From: Salinithrix halophila
GTDB lineage: Bacteria > Bacillota > Bacilli > Thermoactinomycetales > DSM-45169
DNA: 52,287 nucleotides
Direction of reading: 5' to 3'
Assembly (NCBI RefSeq): GCF_042650125.1
Contig: NZ_JBHSAP010000005.1
Coordinates: 1 to 52,287 of the forward strand
The number at the start of each line of letters is the position of its first letter. Position 1 is the stretch's first letter. The notes under the pieces were generated by a model. That model had not been told where the DNA came from and did no database searches. It saw only the letters and a program-made list of their open reading frames with translations. This document shows, one piece after another, positions 33,710-41,343 of this stretch. Position numbers and translations under genes: made by a program.

Positions 33710-34709
33710 AAACCCGGTCATTCCTCCAGTAATGCTTACTCAGGAAGCTGGCTGCGGACCCGGTGCCGCGGCTAAAATGAAGCAGGAAAAAGGAAAGCAT
33801 ACAGGGAATAAAATAACGAAGTCCCTTCTCTTTTACAATTCCCCAAGATGAACCGATCAAAAGGGTAAGATACGCACCGATGAGTCCGAGAAACACATTG
33901 AGAACAACGGGGCTAAGGAAGGAGACGACACCCAAGACCAGACTGCTCATGACGACGGCAAAGGGAATGAGATGCCGCCAGCGCAGAACCCCAGCGCCTC
34001 GTTTGCTGGCTACCATCGTCCATTTCCCGTCTCCGAAAGATTTCTTCAGGAAAGCGGACAGGGTGTTGCGGACATAATACGTGGAACGGATTTTGGTGGA
34101 GAGGAAAAAGGAACCGCCGTTTTTACGGACTCGGGCATGCATTTCCAGGTCTTCGTTCCGTTTCAGCTTTTCATCGAAATAGCCGACTTCATTGAAAACC
34201 TCCCGCTTGTAAGCCGCGTAAGGAACCGTATCTACATAACCTTCCCAGTCCTTCTTGGCGGTGCGGAACTTCGAGTTGCCGACCCCGAAGGGATGGGAGT
34301 AAACATAGGCATTCACCCGGCCCCAGAATCCAGTACCCACCGTCTCGACGATTCCTCCCACACAGGAAGCTTCTGGAACCCTTTGTGCCACCTGGTAGGT
34401 GCTCGACAGGAAATTGTCGGGAATCTGGCTGTGCCCGTCAACACGGATCACATATTGGCCTCGAGAATGTTGGATACCGATGTTCCACCCCGTGGCCAAT
34501 GTCCTCCGCGGGTTGGATAGGTAGCGGATTCGGCCAGGATATCGATTCAGATATTCCTCGATGATCTCCGGCGTCCGGTCAGTGGACTCCCCGTCAACAA
34601 CGATGATTTCATACTGCTCATGAGGGAAATCCTGATTAAGGATTGAGTTGAGTAAGTTCTCTATATAAGCTTCTTCATTGCGTACAACCAACAAAAAAGA
34701 AAAGATCAA
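33666..34709 (-). CDS. Membrane-anchored family 2 glycosyltransferase
   Basis: A 347-residue GT-A glycosyltransferase: FSFLLVVRNEEAYIENLLNSIL, VVDGESTDRTPEIIEEY, TLATGWNIGI and the metal motif VDGHSQ, followed by the acceptor-side motif RNEDLEMHARVRKNGG. Three or four C-terminal TM helices (about 245-320) fit an enzyme acting on a lipid-linked acceptor at the inner face. First gene of the envelope cluster. The start is TTG 34709, because a stop lies seven codons upstream and no ATG fits; the ribosome site is weak, so translation may be low. Donor sugar unknown. Confidence 0.88.
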   Translation of the reverse strand: MIFSFLLVVRNEEAYIENLLNSILNQDFPHEQYEIIVVDGESTDRTPEIIEEYLNRYPGRIRYLSNPRRTLATGWNIGIQHSRGQYVIRVDGHSQIPDNFLSSTYQVAQRVPEASCVGGIVETVGTGFWGRVNAYVYSHPFGVGNSKFRTAKKDWEGYVDTVPYAAYKREVFNEVGYFDEKLKRNEDLEMHARVRKNGGSFFLSTKIRSTYYVRNTLSAFLKKSFGDGKWTMVASKRGAGVLRWRHLIPFAVVMSSLVLGVVSFLSPVVLNVFLGLIGAYLTLLIGSSWGIVKEKGLRYFIPCMLSFFLLHFSRGTGSAASFLSKHYWRNDRVYEERYGKKITNVAR

Positions 34710-34775
34710 TGGCTGTTTGATAGGCGATCACTCTCTCTGGCCCGAGACATTCCACGGGCAAATGATCATAAAGAC

Positions 34776-34804
34776 ATCATACCATGGGGCGGGCGTTTCG
34801 ACAA
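34776..34804 (-). promoter_or_regulatory. Promoter of the envelope cluster, with overlapping Spo0A-like box
   Basis: On the minus strand TTGTCG (34799-34804), 17 bases, then an extended -10 TGG-TATGAT (34776-34781). It gives a leader of about 60 bases. TGTCGAA, a perfect Spo0A box, covers 34797-34803 and overlaps the -35 hexamer. Confidence 0.6.
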
Positions 34805-34880
34805 TTCTTCTCCTTTCTTTGTTAAACTTTGTCCATACCCGGCCAACACTCGAAACCTTCTGATAAGCCCTGCCTCGTCT

Positions 34881-34909
34881 ATCATACCATGTTGGCGGAA
34901 GACTGACAT
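34881..34909 (-). promoter_or_regulatory. Second upstream promoter of the envelope cluster
   Basis: ATGTCA (34904-34909), 17 bases, TATGAT (34881-34886) on the minus strand. The word CATGGTATGAT is shared with the proximal promoter, suggesting duplicated start sites. Confidence 0.4.
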
Positions 34910-35250
34910 CGGTTTCTTCTCGATGCCAATTTGAACAAAACTTTACCAAAAGACACGTTGACACTCCATCAAAGGGATGGGGCACCTATCCGTTTGATGT
35001 ATCGATACCCGTTTATCTGGGAGATTAACCCGCTGGGCTTTTTTGTTTTCTCCCTATTACTTGAAGGGGAATTGGGTTCTTATATTCCATTTAAAACCGA
35101 ATCAGGAATGAGATAGGAATGGAAAAAGAATGGACAAGCTCCCTCGGAAAATCCCTCTTCGGACGGAAACCTACTCCTTTCGTATGATTTTATGCCTCTA
35201 CTCCAATGATATAAGGAATCGAGGAAATCTGCTGTAACGCTGCCATCGCC
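34910..35250. other. Intergenic region with no recognisable gene
   Basis: Between the envelope cluster promoters and cax. I see no convincing reading frame. A few short CCC/GGG alternations and a T run near 35040-35046 might form a weak hairpin, but no good terminator; nothing points to a known RNA. The cax ribosome site AAGGAGG lies just past the end of the interval. Confidence 0.5.
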
Positions 35251-35267
35251 AAGGAGGATGACTCTGC

Positions 35268-36347
35268 ATGAAAAACCGTTGGTTTACACCCCTACTCGTC
35301 ATAACTACCTGCGGAAGCGCAGCTGCTCATTTCTTTTTGACCAACGAGCCGATCCGTTTCGCTGTCGCCAGCTTATCCCTTCTCCTATGGGCCGCCCTGC
35401 TGGGAAAAGCGACGGAGGCGGTCGCCCATTATGCCGGTGAACGTTTAGGAGGGTTTCTCAACGCTACATTCGGCAACGCTGCCGAATTGATCATCGCTAT
35501 TTTTCTGGTGAAAAAGGGCCTGTTTGACATGGTGAAGGCCAGCCTCACGGGATCCATCATTGGCAATCTGTTGCTGGTGCTTGGCTTGAGCCTTTTCTTC
35601 GGCGGATTGAAATACAAAACCCAGTCCTTCAATACCATGTTGGCAGGCCACAATGCTTCCCTGATGTTGTTAGCTGTTATCGTCCTCTTCGTGCCCGCTG
35701 CCTTCCATGGCGGACTCGACCAACAGGAAGTCCGAACCGTAAGCTTGGTCATCTCGGGTTTGCTGATCCTGGGATATTTGCTCTGGCTCGTATTTTCCAT
35801 GATCACCCATAAAAAGGAATTGGGTGAAGAGCCTGCGGGGACTAAGGAAGCCGATGCCAACTTCATTCCCCCTACCGTCGATGAACCTGCCTGGTCCCGG
35901 GGCGTTTCCATCCTGCTTCTGGTGGTTTCGACTTTTTTCATCGCCCTCCAGAGTGAATGGATGGTAGGCAGCATCGAGTCTGTCGCCCATGCGCTGGGCT
36001 GGTCCGAACTCTTCGTCGGTGCTTTCCTGATCGCCATTATCGGCAATGCCGCCGAACACAGTGCCGCCATTTTCCTCGCAATGAAAAACCGGATGGGTGC
36101 GGCGGTGGAGATTGCCGTCGGAAGCAGCTTACAAATCTCCCTGTTTGTTGCCCCGACCTTGGTTTTTATCAGCCTGCTGTTTGGCCGCCCAATGGACCTT
36201 ACCTTCACTCCTTATGAGCTGGCAGCCATCGCCGTCTCTGCCTTCATCGCCTCCTCCATTTCCCGAGATGGTTCGACCAACTGGTTCGAAGGGGTGTTGT
36301 TACTTATCGTCTACGCTATCCTGGGAACCGTTTTCTACCTGGTGTAA
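35268..36347 (+). CDS. cax: Calcium/proton exchanger (CaCA family)
   Basis: A 359-residue antiporter with about eleven helices, expelling Ca2+ in exchange for protons. It has two inverted halves with the Cax motifs GNAAELIIAIFLV (alpha-1, near residue 70) and GNAAEHSAAIFLAM (alpha-2, near 262). Between halves 1 and 2 there is an acidic cytoplasmic loop (KKELGEEPAGTKEAD). It is similar in plan to YfkE. The ATG is preceded by AAGGAGG with good spacing. Single-gene unit on the plus strand, sharing a bidirectional terminator with the pur operon. Confidence 0.93.
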   Translation: MKNRWFTPLLVITTCGSAAAHFFLTNEPIRFAVASLSLLLWAALLGKATEAVAHYAGERLGGFLNATFGNAAELIIAIFLVKKGLFDMVKASLTGSIIGNLLLVLGLSLFFGGLKYKTQSFNTMLAGHNASLMLLAVIVLFVPAAFHGGLDQQEVRTVSLVISGLLILGYLLWLVFSMITHKKELGEEPAGTKEADANFIPPTVDEPAWSRGVSILLLVVSTFFIALQSEWMVGSIESVAHALGWSELFVGAFLIAIIGNAAEHSAAIFLAMKNRMGAAVEIAVGSSLQISLFVAPTLVFISLLFGRPMDLTFTPYELAAIAVSAFIASSISRDGSTNWFEGVLLLIVYAILGTVFYLV

Positions 36348-36380
36348 TAATCTCGGCCTCGAAACCCAGCCTTGTTAAAC

Positions 36381-36418
36381 AACAAAGCACCCCCTTCTTC
36401 ATGAGGGGGTGCTTTGTT
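36381..36418. terminator. Bidirectional terminator between cax and purD
   Basis: A 14-bp perfect stem (AACAAAGCACCCCC and complement, 10-base loop) at the junction of converging transcripts; its right arm touches the purD stop codon. Confidence 0.85.
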
Positions 36419-37692
36419 TACGCATCCGTGGTTTCAGCCTTGGCTCCAATATCTCTGCGGAAGTGGGCGTCCTCAAAGTGGACCCCATCTACCAACCGGT
36501 AGGCGGACTTCCGGGCCTCCTGTAAGCTCGTACCGAGGGCGGTCACCCCGAGCACGCGACCACCGGCAGTGACCACGTTCCCTTTCCGCAGCTCTGTGCC
36601 CGCATGGAAGACGACACCCTGCTCCGTATCTGCCGGTAACCCGGTAATTACTGCCCCCTTGGCATAAGGGCCGGGATAACCGCCGGAAGCCATTACGATA
36701 CAGACAGCCGCCTCATCCTTCCAAGTCAATGCGACCTCGTTGAGGCTTCCCCCGGCCGTTGCCCATAAGATAGGGGCTAAGTCATCTGCCAAGCGCGGCA
36801 GGACTACCTGCGTTTCCGGATCACCAAAACGAGCGTTAAATTCAATGACTTTCGGCCCCTCTTCGGTCACCATGAGACCCGCATAAAGAACCCCTCGGTA
36901 ACGGACACCTTCCACCGCCATCCCCTTAGCCATCGGTTGCAGGATTTCTACTACCGCCCGTTCCACGATGGAGTCGGAAATTTGCGGTACGGGAGAATAA
37001 GCTCCCATGCCGCCGGTGTTGGGGCCTTTATCTCCGTCAAATACCGGCTTGTGATCCTGGGCAACCACCATCGGACGGACGGTCTCTCCGTCGACAAAAG
37101 CCATCAGAGAGATTTCCTGACCGGCAAGAAATTCCTCAACCACAATCTCCGCCCCGGCTTCTCCAAAGGCACGATCTTCCATGATTCGTTTGACTGCTTC
37201 TTCCGCCTCTTCTAAGGTGCGGGCGACCGTTACGCCCTTGCCCGCGGCCAAGCCGTCAGCCTTGATCACAATGGGCGCCCCTTGTTCCCGGACATAAGCC
37301 AACGCCTCTCCCGCTTCGCTGAATGCCCGAAAAGCTCCAGTGGGTATCCCGTATTTTATCATCAGTTCTTTGGCATAACGTTTACTTCCCTCTACCCGGG
37401 CCGCTTCCCGGTTGGGTCCGAAGATCGTCAACCCTTCCGCTTCGAAAGCATCGACCACGCCCGCGAGGAGTGCCGCTTCCGGCCCCACAACGGTCAGGTC
37501 AATCTGTTTCTCCTTCGCGAAGCGGGCCAGCCCTTCTGCATCGTCAACAGCAAGCTCGGGCACACATTCTGCCACCGAAGCGATGCCACCGTTCCCCGGG
37601 GCACAGTAAATTTTCTTTACCCGTGGGCTCTGTTTCAGTTTCCAGGCAAGGGCGTGTTCCCTGCCCCCACCACCAATAATCAATATTTGCAT
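36418..37692 (-). CDS. purD: Phosphoribosylamine-glycine ligase
   Basis: A 424-residue ATP-grasp enzyme, second step of purine synthesis (phosphoribosylamine + glycine to GAR). Marks: LIIGGGGREHALAWKL, the ATP-binding VIKADGLAAGKGV, GDKGPNTGGMGAYSPVP and EFNARFGDPETQVVLPRL. Last gene of the pur operon, separated from the preceding small membrane protein gene by 110 bases that contain a hairpin. GGAGGG precedes the ATG. Normal length. Confidence 0.97.
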   Translation of the reverse strand: MQILIIGGGGREHALAWKLKQSPRVKKIYCAPGNGGIASVAECVPELAVDDAEGLARFAKEKQIDLTVVGPEAALLAGVVDAFEAEGLTIFGPNREAARVEGSKRYAKELMIKYGIPTGAFRAFSEAGEALAYVREQGAPIVIKADGLAAGKGVTVARTLEEAEEAVKRIMEDRAFGEAGAEIVVEEFLAGQEISLMAFVDGETVRPMVVAQDHKPVFDGDKGPNTGGMGAYSPVPQISDSIVERAVVEILQPMAKGMAVEGVRYRGVLYAGLMVTEEGPKVIEFNARFGDPETQVVLPRLADDLAPILWATAGGSLNEVALTWKDEAAVCIVMASGGYPGPYAKGAVITGLPADTEQGVVFHAGTELRKGNVVTAGGRVLGVTALGTSLQEARKSAYRLVDGVHFEDAHFRRDIGAKAETTDA

Positions 37693-37773
37693 CGTCCGCC
37701 CTCCAAGTCCGTTATTCCCATTTCTTCAACCGGCTGTACTTGTACACCTATGGGCGTTAGGGGCTTGTCCTAA

Positions 37774-37793
37774 AAAGGGGGATGCCCCCCTTG
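37774..37793 (-). terminator. Weak hairpin before purD (attenuator or processing site)
   Basis: On the minus strand AAGGGGG GCAT CCCCCTT is followed by TTTA. It lies inside the operon, between the small membrane gene and purD. It could lower purD expression or mark the end of most transcripts. Confidence 0.5.
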
Positions 37794-37802
37794 TCTTTAT
37801 CT

Positions 37803-38078
37803 TCAGTCAAACCAAAGGCTGATTCCAAATAGAGAGATCGTGCACACAATAAAGATGAAAGCCCAATCCTCACGGGGAACTGTACTGCTGCTTGCCTTTC
37901 GGTGAACGGACGGGATTGACATCACACCGCTCGCCGCCAGTGCCAACAGAAAATAGATCCCGCCTGCCATCCGAAGGCTGTACTGCCAGGAGGCCGGTTC
38001 AAAACCCGTTACCGCTGCCAGCCACATGAGGGCGCCTGTCAAGAAAAGGAGCACAACCGACCATCGGATCACATGCAT
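37803..38078 (-). CDS. Small membrane protein inserted in the pur operon
   Basis: A 91-residue protein with three TM helices (about 5-25, 35-53 and 72-90), beginning MHVIRWSVVLLFLTGALMWLA and ending ISLWFD, with a short charged loop (VHRKASSSTVPRED). No family recognised. GGGAGGG lies eight bases before the ATG. It sits between purH and purD, which are adjacent in Bacillus subtilis, in the same direction. Nothing in the sequence ties it to nucleotide metabolism. Confidence 0.65.
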   Translation of the reverse strand: MHVIRWSVVLLFLTGALMWLAAVTGFEPASWQYSLRMAGGIYFLLALAASGVMSIPSVHRKASSSTVPREDWAFIFIVCTISLFGISLWFD

Positions 38079-38137
38079 AGTTAGACCCTCCCTCGGCGTT
38101 TTCGTCCTACATATATACGCCGGAGAAGGGCTGGGCG

Positions 38138-39676
38138 TTAATGTTTAAAATGCCTAACGCCCGTGAATACCATGGCAATTCCGTGGCGATTCGCTTCCTC
38201 GATGGAGTCTTGATCACGGATTGAACCGCCCGGCTGGATAATCGCCGTCACTCCTGCGGCGGCAGCCGTCTCCACCGTGTCCCGCATCGGGAAAAAGGCA
38301 TCGGAGGCGAGAACGGAACCTTTCGCTTGCTCTTTCGCCTGTTCGATCGCGATTTTCGCTGCCCCGACCCGATTCATCTGGCCAGCTCCCACCCCGATGG
38401 TTTTCCCGTTGTGAGTGAGAACGATCGCATTGGATTTGACGTGCTTGACCACCCTCCAGGCGAAGAGTAGTTCCTTCCACTCCTCCTCCGTGGGCTTCCG
38501 CTCCGTTACAACTTCACATTCTTCTCGGGTAACGGACTTCAAATCCTCCTCCTGGGCAAGAAGGCCTCCCCGAACCGTCTGAAGTTTCGAAGCGGCTTTC
38601 TCCTTCTGTGCAGTCTTAACCACTTGAAGGAGGCGCAGGTTTTTCTTCTCCTTCAGAATCGCCAGGGCCTCTTCATCAAAGCCGGGAGCCATAATAATTT
38701 CCAAAAAAATCTCCTTCATTTTCAACGCCGTAGCAGCATCGACCTGCTGGTTTACAGCGATGATCCCCCCAAAGATGGAAACCGGATCCGCCTCATAGGC
38801 TTTCTGCCAAGCTTCTTCCAAGTCTTTGCCCGTACCGACGCCACAGGGGTTCATATGTTTGATGGCAACCACCGTGGGTTGATCAAATTCGGATACGATT
38901 TCCAAAGCCGTGTTGGCATCATTGATGTTGTTGTAGGAAAGTTCCTTGCCATGAAGTTGTTCTGCTGTGGCTACTGATTGGCCCGCAGGAATAGGGTCTT
39001 GGTAGAAGGCGGCGGATTGATGGGGATTTTCCCCGTAACGAAGCCCCTGGGCCTTTTCAACAGTGACCGTCAGTTTCTCCGGATACACCTCTCCGGTCTG
39101 CTCCGTCAGATAGCTGGCGATTACCGCGTCATAGGCAGCTGTGTGACGGAAGGCTTTGGCCGCGAGGCGACGGCGGATCTCATCGCTGACGCCTCCTGCC
39201 GCTTGTTCCGCCACTTCGTCATAATCAGCGGGATCGACCAACACCGTTACGTAACGGTGGTTCTTTGCAGCGGCCCGCACCATAGACGGCCCGCCAATGT
39301 CGATGTTCTCGATGGCGTCGGCATAACGGACTCCGGGTTTTGCAATCGTCTGTTGAAAGGGATACAGGTTGACCACCACCAGGTCAAAGAGGGAGATTTT
39401 CCGCTCATCCAATTGGCGGCGGTGGCTCTCCTCGTCCCGAACCGCCAGCAAACCGGCGTGGATACGGGGATGAAGGGTTTTAACCCGTCCGTCCAAGATT
39501 TCGGGGAAACCGGTCACTTCGGATACACCGATGACCGGAATACCGGCCTCCGCCAGTTTCCGCCGGGTACCTCCGGTAGAAACGATCTCTACCCCGCGAC
39601 CTGCTAAGCTGCGGGCCAGTTCTACAACACCCGTCTTATCGGAAACACTGATCAATGCGCGACGAATCGGTTGCAA
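38138..39676 (-). CDS. purH: Bifunctional AICAR transformylase/IMP cyclohydrolase
   Basis: A 512-residue enzyme for the last two steps to IMP. The N-terminal cyclohydrolase has ALISVSDKTGVVELARSL and STGGTRRKLAEAG; the transformylase has KHMNPCGVG and QMNRVGAAKIA. The start is TTG 39676, seven bases after AAAGGAGG, which gives the family length; the frame extends ten codons upstream without another signal. It is followed by the small membrane protein gene after 59 bases. Confidence 0.97.
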   Translation of the reverse strand: MQPIRRALISVSDKTGVVELARSLAGRGVEIVSTGGTRRKLAEAGIPVIGVSEVTGFPEILDGRVKTLHPRIHAGLLAVRDEESHRRQLDERKISLFDLVVVNLYPFQQTIAKPGVRYADAIENIDIGGPSMVRAAAKNHRYVTVLVDPADYDEVAEQAAGGVSDEIRRRLAAKAFRHTAAYDAVIASYLTEQTGEVYPEKLTVTVEKAQGLRYGENPHQSAAFYQDPIPAGQSVATAEQLHGKELSYNNINDANTALEIVSEFDQPTVVAIKHMNPCGVGTGKDLEEAWQKAYEADPVSIFGGIIAVNQQVDAATALKMKEIFLEIIMAPGFDEEALAILKEKKNLRLLQVVKTAQKEKAASKLQTVRGGLLAQEEDLKSVTREECEVVTERKPTEEEWKELLFAWRVVKHVKSNAIVLTHNGKTIGVGAGQMNRVGAAKIAIEQAKEQAKGSVLASDAFFPMRDTVETAAAAGVTAIIQPGGSIRDQDSIEEANRHGIAMVFTGVRHFKH

Positions 39677-39712
39677 CAGGGAGTCCTCCTTTTTTCGGTT
39701 CCTCACGTATTT

Positions 39713-40300
39713 TTATCGCCCACTGGGCCGATCCGGGATCTTCCCGGTCAGCAACTTATAAACGGTGGCCGGATATAGATTGTGCTCCACGAACTGCACT
39801 TTTTTCATCAGGCTCTCCAAAGTCTCCTCCGGCTCCACCAGAACCGGCTTCTGATCAATGATCGGCCCGGTGTCCATCCCCTCGTCAACCCAGTGAACCG
39901 TTACGCCGGTCCAACGGACTCCGTAGGCGAGAGCTTGTTCGACGGCGTCTTTCCCTTGAAAAGCGGGAAGAAGGGACGGATGAATATTTAGGATTCGCCA
40001 GGGATAGGAGCCAAGCAGAGTGGGACCGATCAGACGCATGTAACCCGCCAACAGGATCCACTCGATCTCATGTTCCTGCAAAACAGCCAAGATGGCCTGT
40101 TCATAGGCAGCCTTGTTTTCATAGGATTTCGGTTGAAAGACGAAGGCAGGCACCCCGAGACGTTCCGCTCGCTCTAAGGCTCCCGCCTGTGGTTTGTCAG
40201 AGATGAGAAGGGAGACCGGACGAGGCCATTGTTTGCGGGAACGTTCCACCAAACTTTCAAAGTTGCTCCCGCTCCCCGAAGCAAAGACGGCGATACTCAC
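39713..40300 (-). CDS. purN: GAR transformylase (formyl-THF dependent)
   Basis: A 195-residue enzyme transferring formyl from 10-formyl-THF to GAR. It shows FASGSGSNFESLV (phosphate site) and the catalytic Asn-His-Asp set in NIHPSLLPAF and DEGMDTGPIIDQ. The GTG start overlaps the purM stop (GTGA), showing coupling. No purT is in the window. Confidence 0.96.
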   Translation of the reverse strand: MSIAVFASGSGSNFESLVERSRKQWPRPVSLLISDKPQAGALERAERLGVPAFVFQPKSYENKAAYEQAILAVLQEHEIEWILLAGYMRLIGPTLLGSYPWRILNIHPSLLPAFQGKDAVEQALAYGVRWTGVTVHWVDEGMDTGPIIDQKPVLVEPEETLESLMKKVQFVEHNLYPATVYKLLTGKIPDRPSGR

Positions 40301-41343
40301 GCCTTTTCCCCCCTCTTCCAGCGCAATCCCTCGGCTCCTTCAACCACGCGCCCGATCAGGTAAGCCCGTTCTCCGAGGGACTCGGCCCTTTTTCTAGCCG
40401 CTTCCGCTTCATCCGGTGGCAGGCAAAGAACCAACCCGATTCCCATGTTAAAGGTGCGGAAAAGGTCGGACTCAGCCAGCCCCCCCTCTTGGCCAAGAGC
40501 AGTGAAAACCGGGGAAACCGGCCAAGAGCCAGCATCGATTTCTGCGGTCAACCCATCCGGGAACATGCGAGGGATGTTTTCCACCACCCCTCCACCGGTG
40601 ATATGGGCGCCCCCTTTCACCGTAAACCGACTGGCCAAGTCTCGGAAGGTCTTCACATAAATCCGGGTGGGAACGAGCAATTCCTCTCCCCAAGTCCTCC
40701 CGCCCCAGGGGACGGTCTCCGTGAGACGACCGGCTTTTTGATTTTCCTCTCCCAGGAGGACCCGTCGCGCCAAAGAATAACCGTTGGAGTGGAGACCGTC
40801 AGAGGCCAACCCCAACAAAAAGTCACCAGGCTGGATAGACTTACCGGTAAGAAGCCGATCCCGTTCCACGGCACCGACACTAAAACCGGCTACATCGTAT
40901 TCCCCGGGCGCGTACATCCCTGGCATTTCGGCGGTCTCCCCTCCGATTAGGGCGCAGCCCGCCTGCTCACATCCGTCAGCGATTCCCTTGACCACTGCCT
41001 CCACTTCATCAGGGGAAAGACGACCAGTCGCAATATAGTCCAAAAAGAAAAGGGGTTCTGCCCCCTGTACGATGAGATCGTTGACGCACATGGCGACACA
41101 GTCCACACCGATCGTATCGTGTTTCTCCAGCATAAAGGCCAGCTTCAATTTGGTTCCGACACCATCCGTCGCCGCCACCAGCACGGGGTTTTCATATCCT
41201 GAGAGGGCGAACAGACCGCCGAAGCCACCGATTTCCCCAAGAACACCGGGACGACGGGTACGAGCGACGTGACCCTTTATCCGTTCCACTGCCTCGTTTC
41301 CAGCATCGATATCGACGCCGGCTTTCCGATACGCTTCACTCAT
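40297..41343 (-). CDS. purM: AIR synthetase
   Basis: A 348-residue ATP-dependent cyclo-ligase of the PurM fold, converting FGAM to AIR. Visible: the start AYRKAGVDIDAGNEAVERIK, ATDGVGTKLKLA, DCVAMCVNDLIVQGAEPLFFLDY, GGETAEMPGMY and GGGVVENIPRMFPDGL. The start overlaps the purF stop by four bases and the stop overlaps purN. Confidence 0.97.
   Translation of the reverse strand: MSEAYRKAGVDIDAGNEAVERIKGHVARTRRPGVLGEIGGFGGLFALSGYENPVLVAATDGVGTKLKLAFMLEKHDTIGVDCVAMCVNDLIVQGAEPLFFLDYIATGRLSPDEVEAVVKGIADGCEQAGCALIGGETAEMPGMYAPGEYDVAGFSVGAVERDRLLTGKSIQPGDFLLGLASDGLHSNGYSLARRVLLGEENQKAGRLTETVPWGGRTWGEELLVPTRIYVKTFRDLASRFTVKGGAHITGGGVVENIPRMFPDGLTAEIDAGSWPVSPVFTALGQEGGLAESDLFRTFNMGIGLVLCLPPDEAEAARKRAESLGERAYLIGRVVEGAEGLRWKRGEKA

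Noticed and set aside
28410..34709. Phosphonate (aminoethylphosphonate) glycan pathway
   Set aside because: Nucleotidyltransferase plus CDP-alcohol transferase also occurs there, but no PEP mutase or phosphonopyruvate decarboxylase is present and the dehydrogenase carries G1PDH motifs.
34766..34804. 12-codon frame with AAGGAG before a TTG in the envelope cluster promoter
   Set aside because: It would start upstream of the mapped-by-eye transcription start and covers the promoter itself; judged coincidence.
35020..35046. Possible terminator (CCC/GGG blocks before a T run)
   Set aside because: Only three-base stems can form; no transcript on the plus strand needs ending there.
35429..36208. 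Minus-strand frame opposite cax
   Set aside because: Mirror of the exchanger reading frame; no start signal and no family features.
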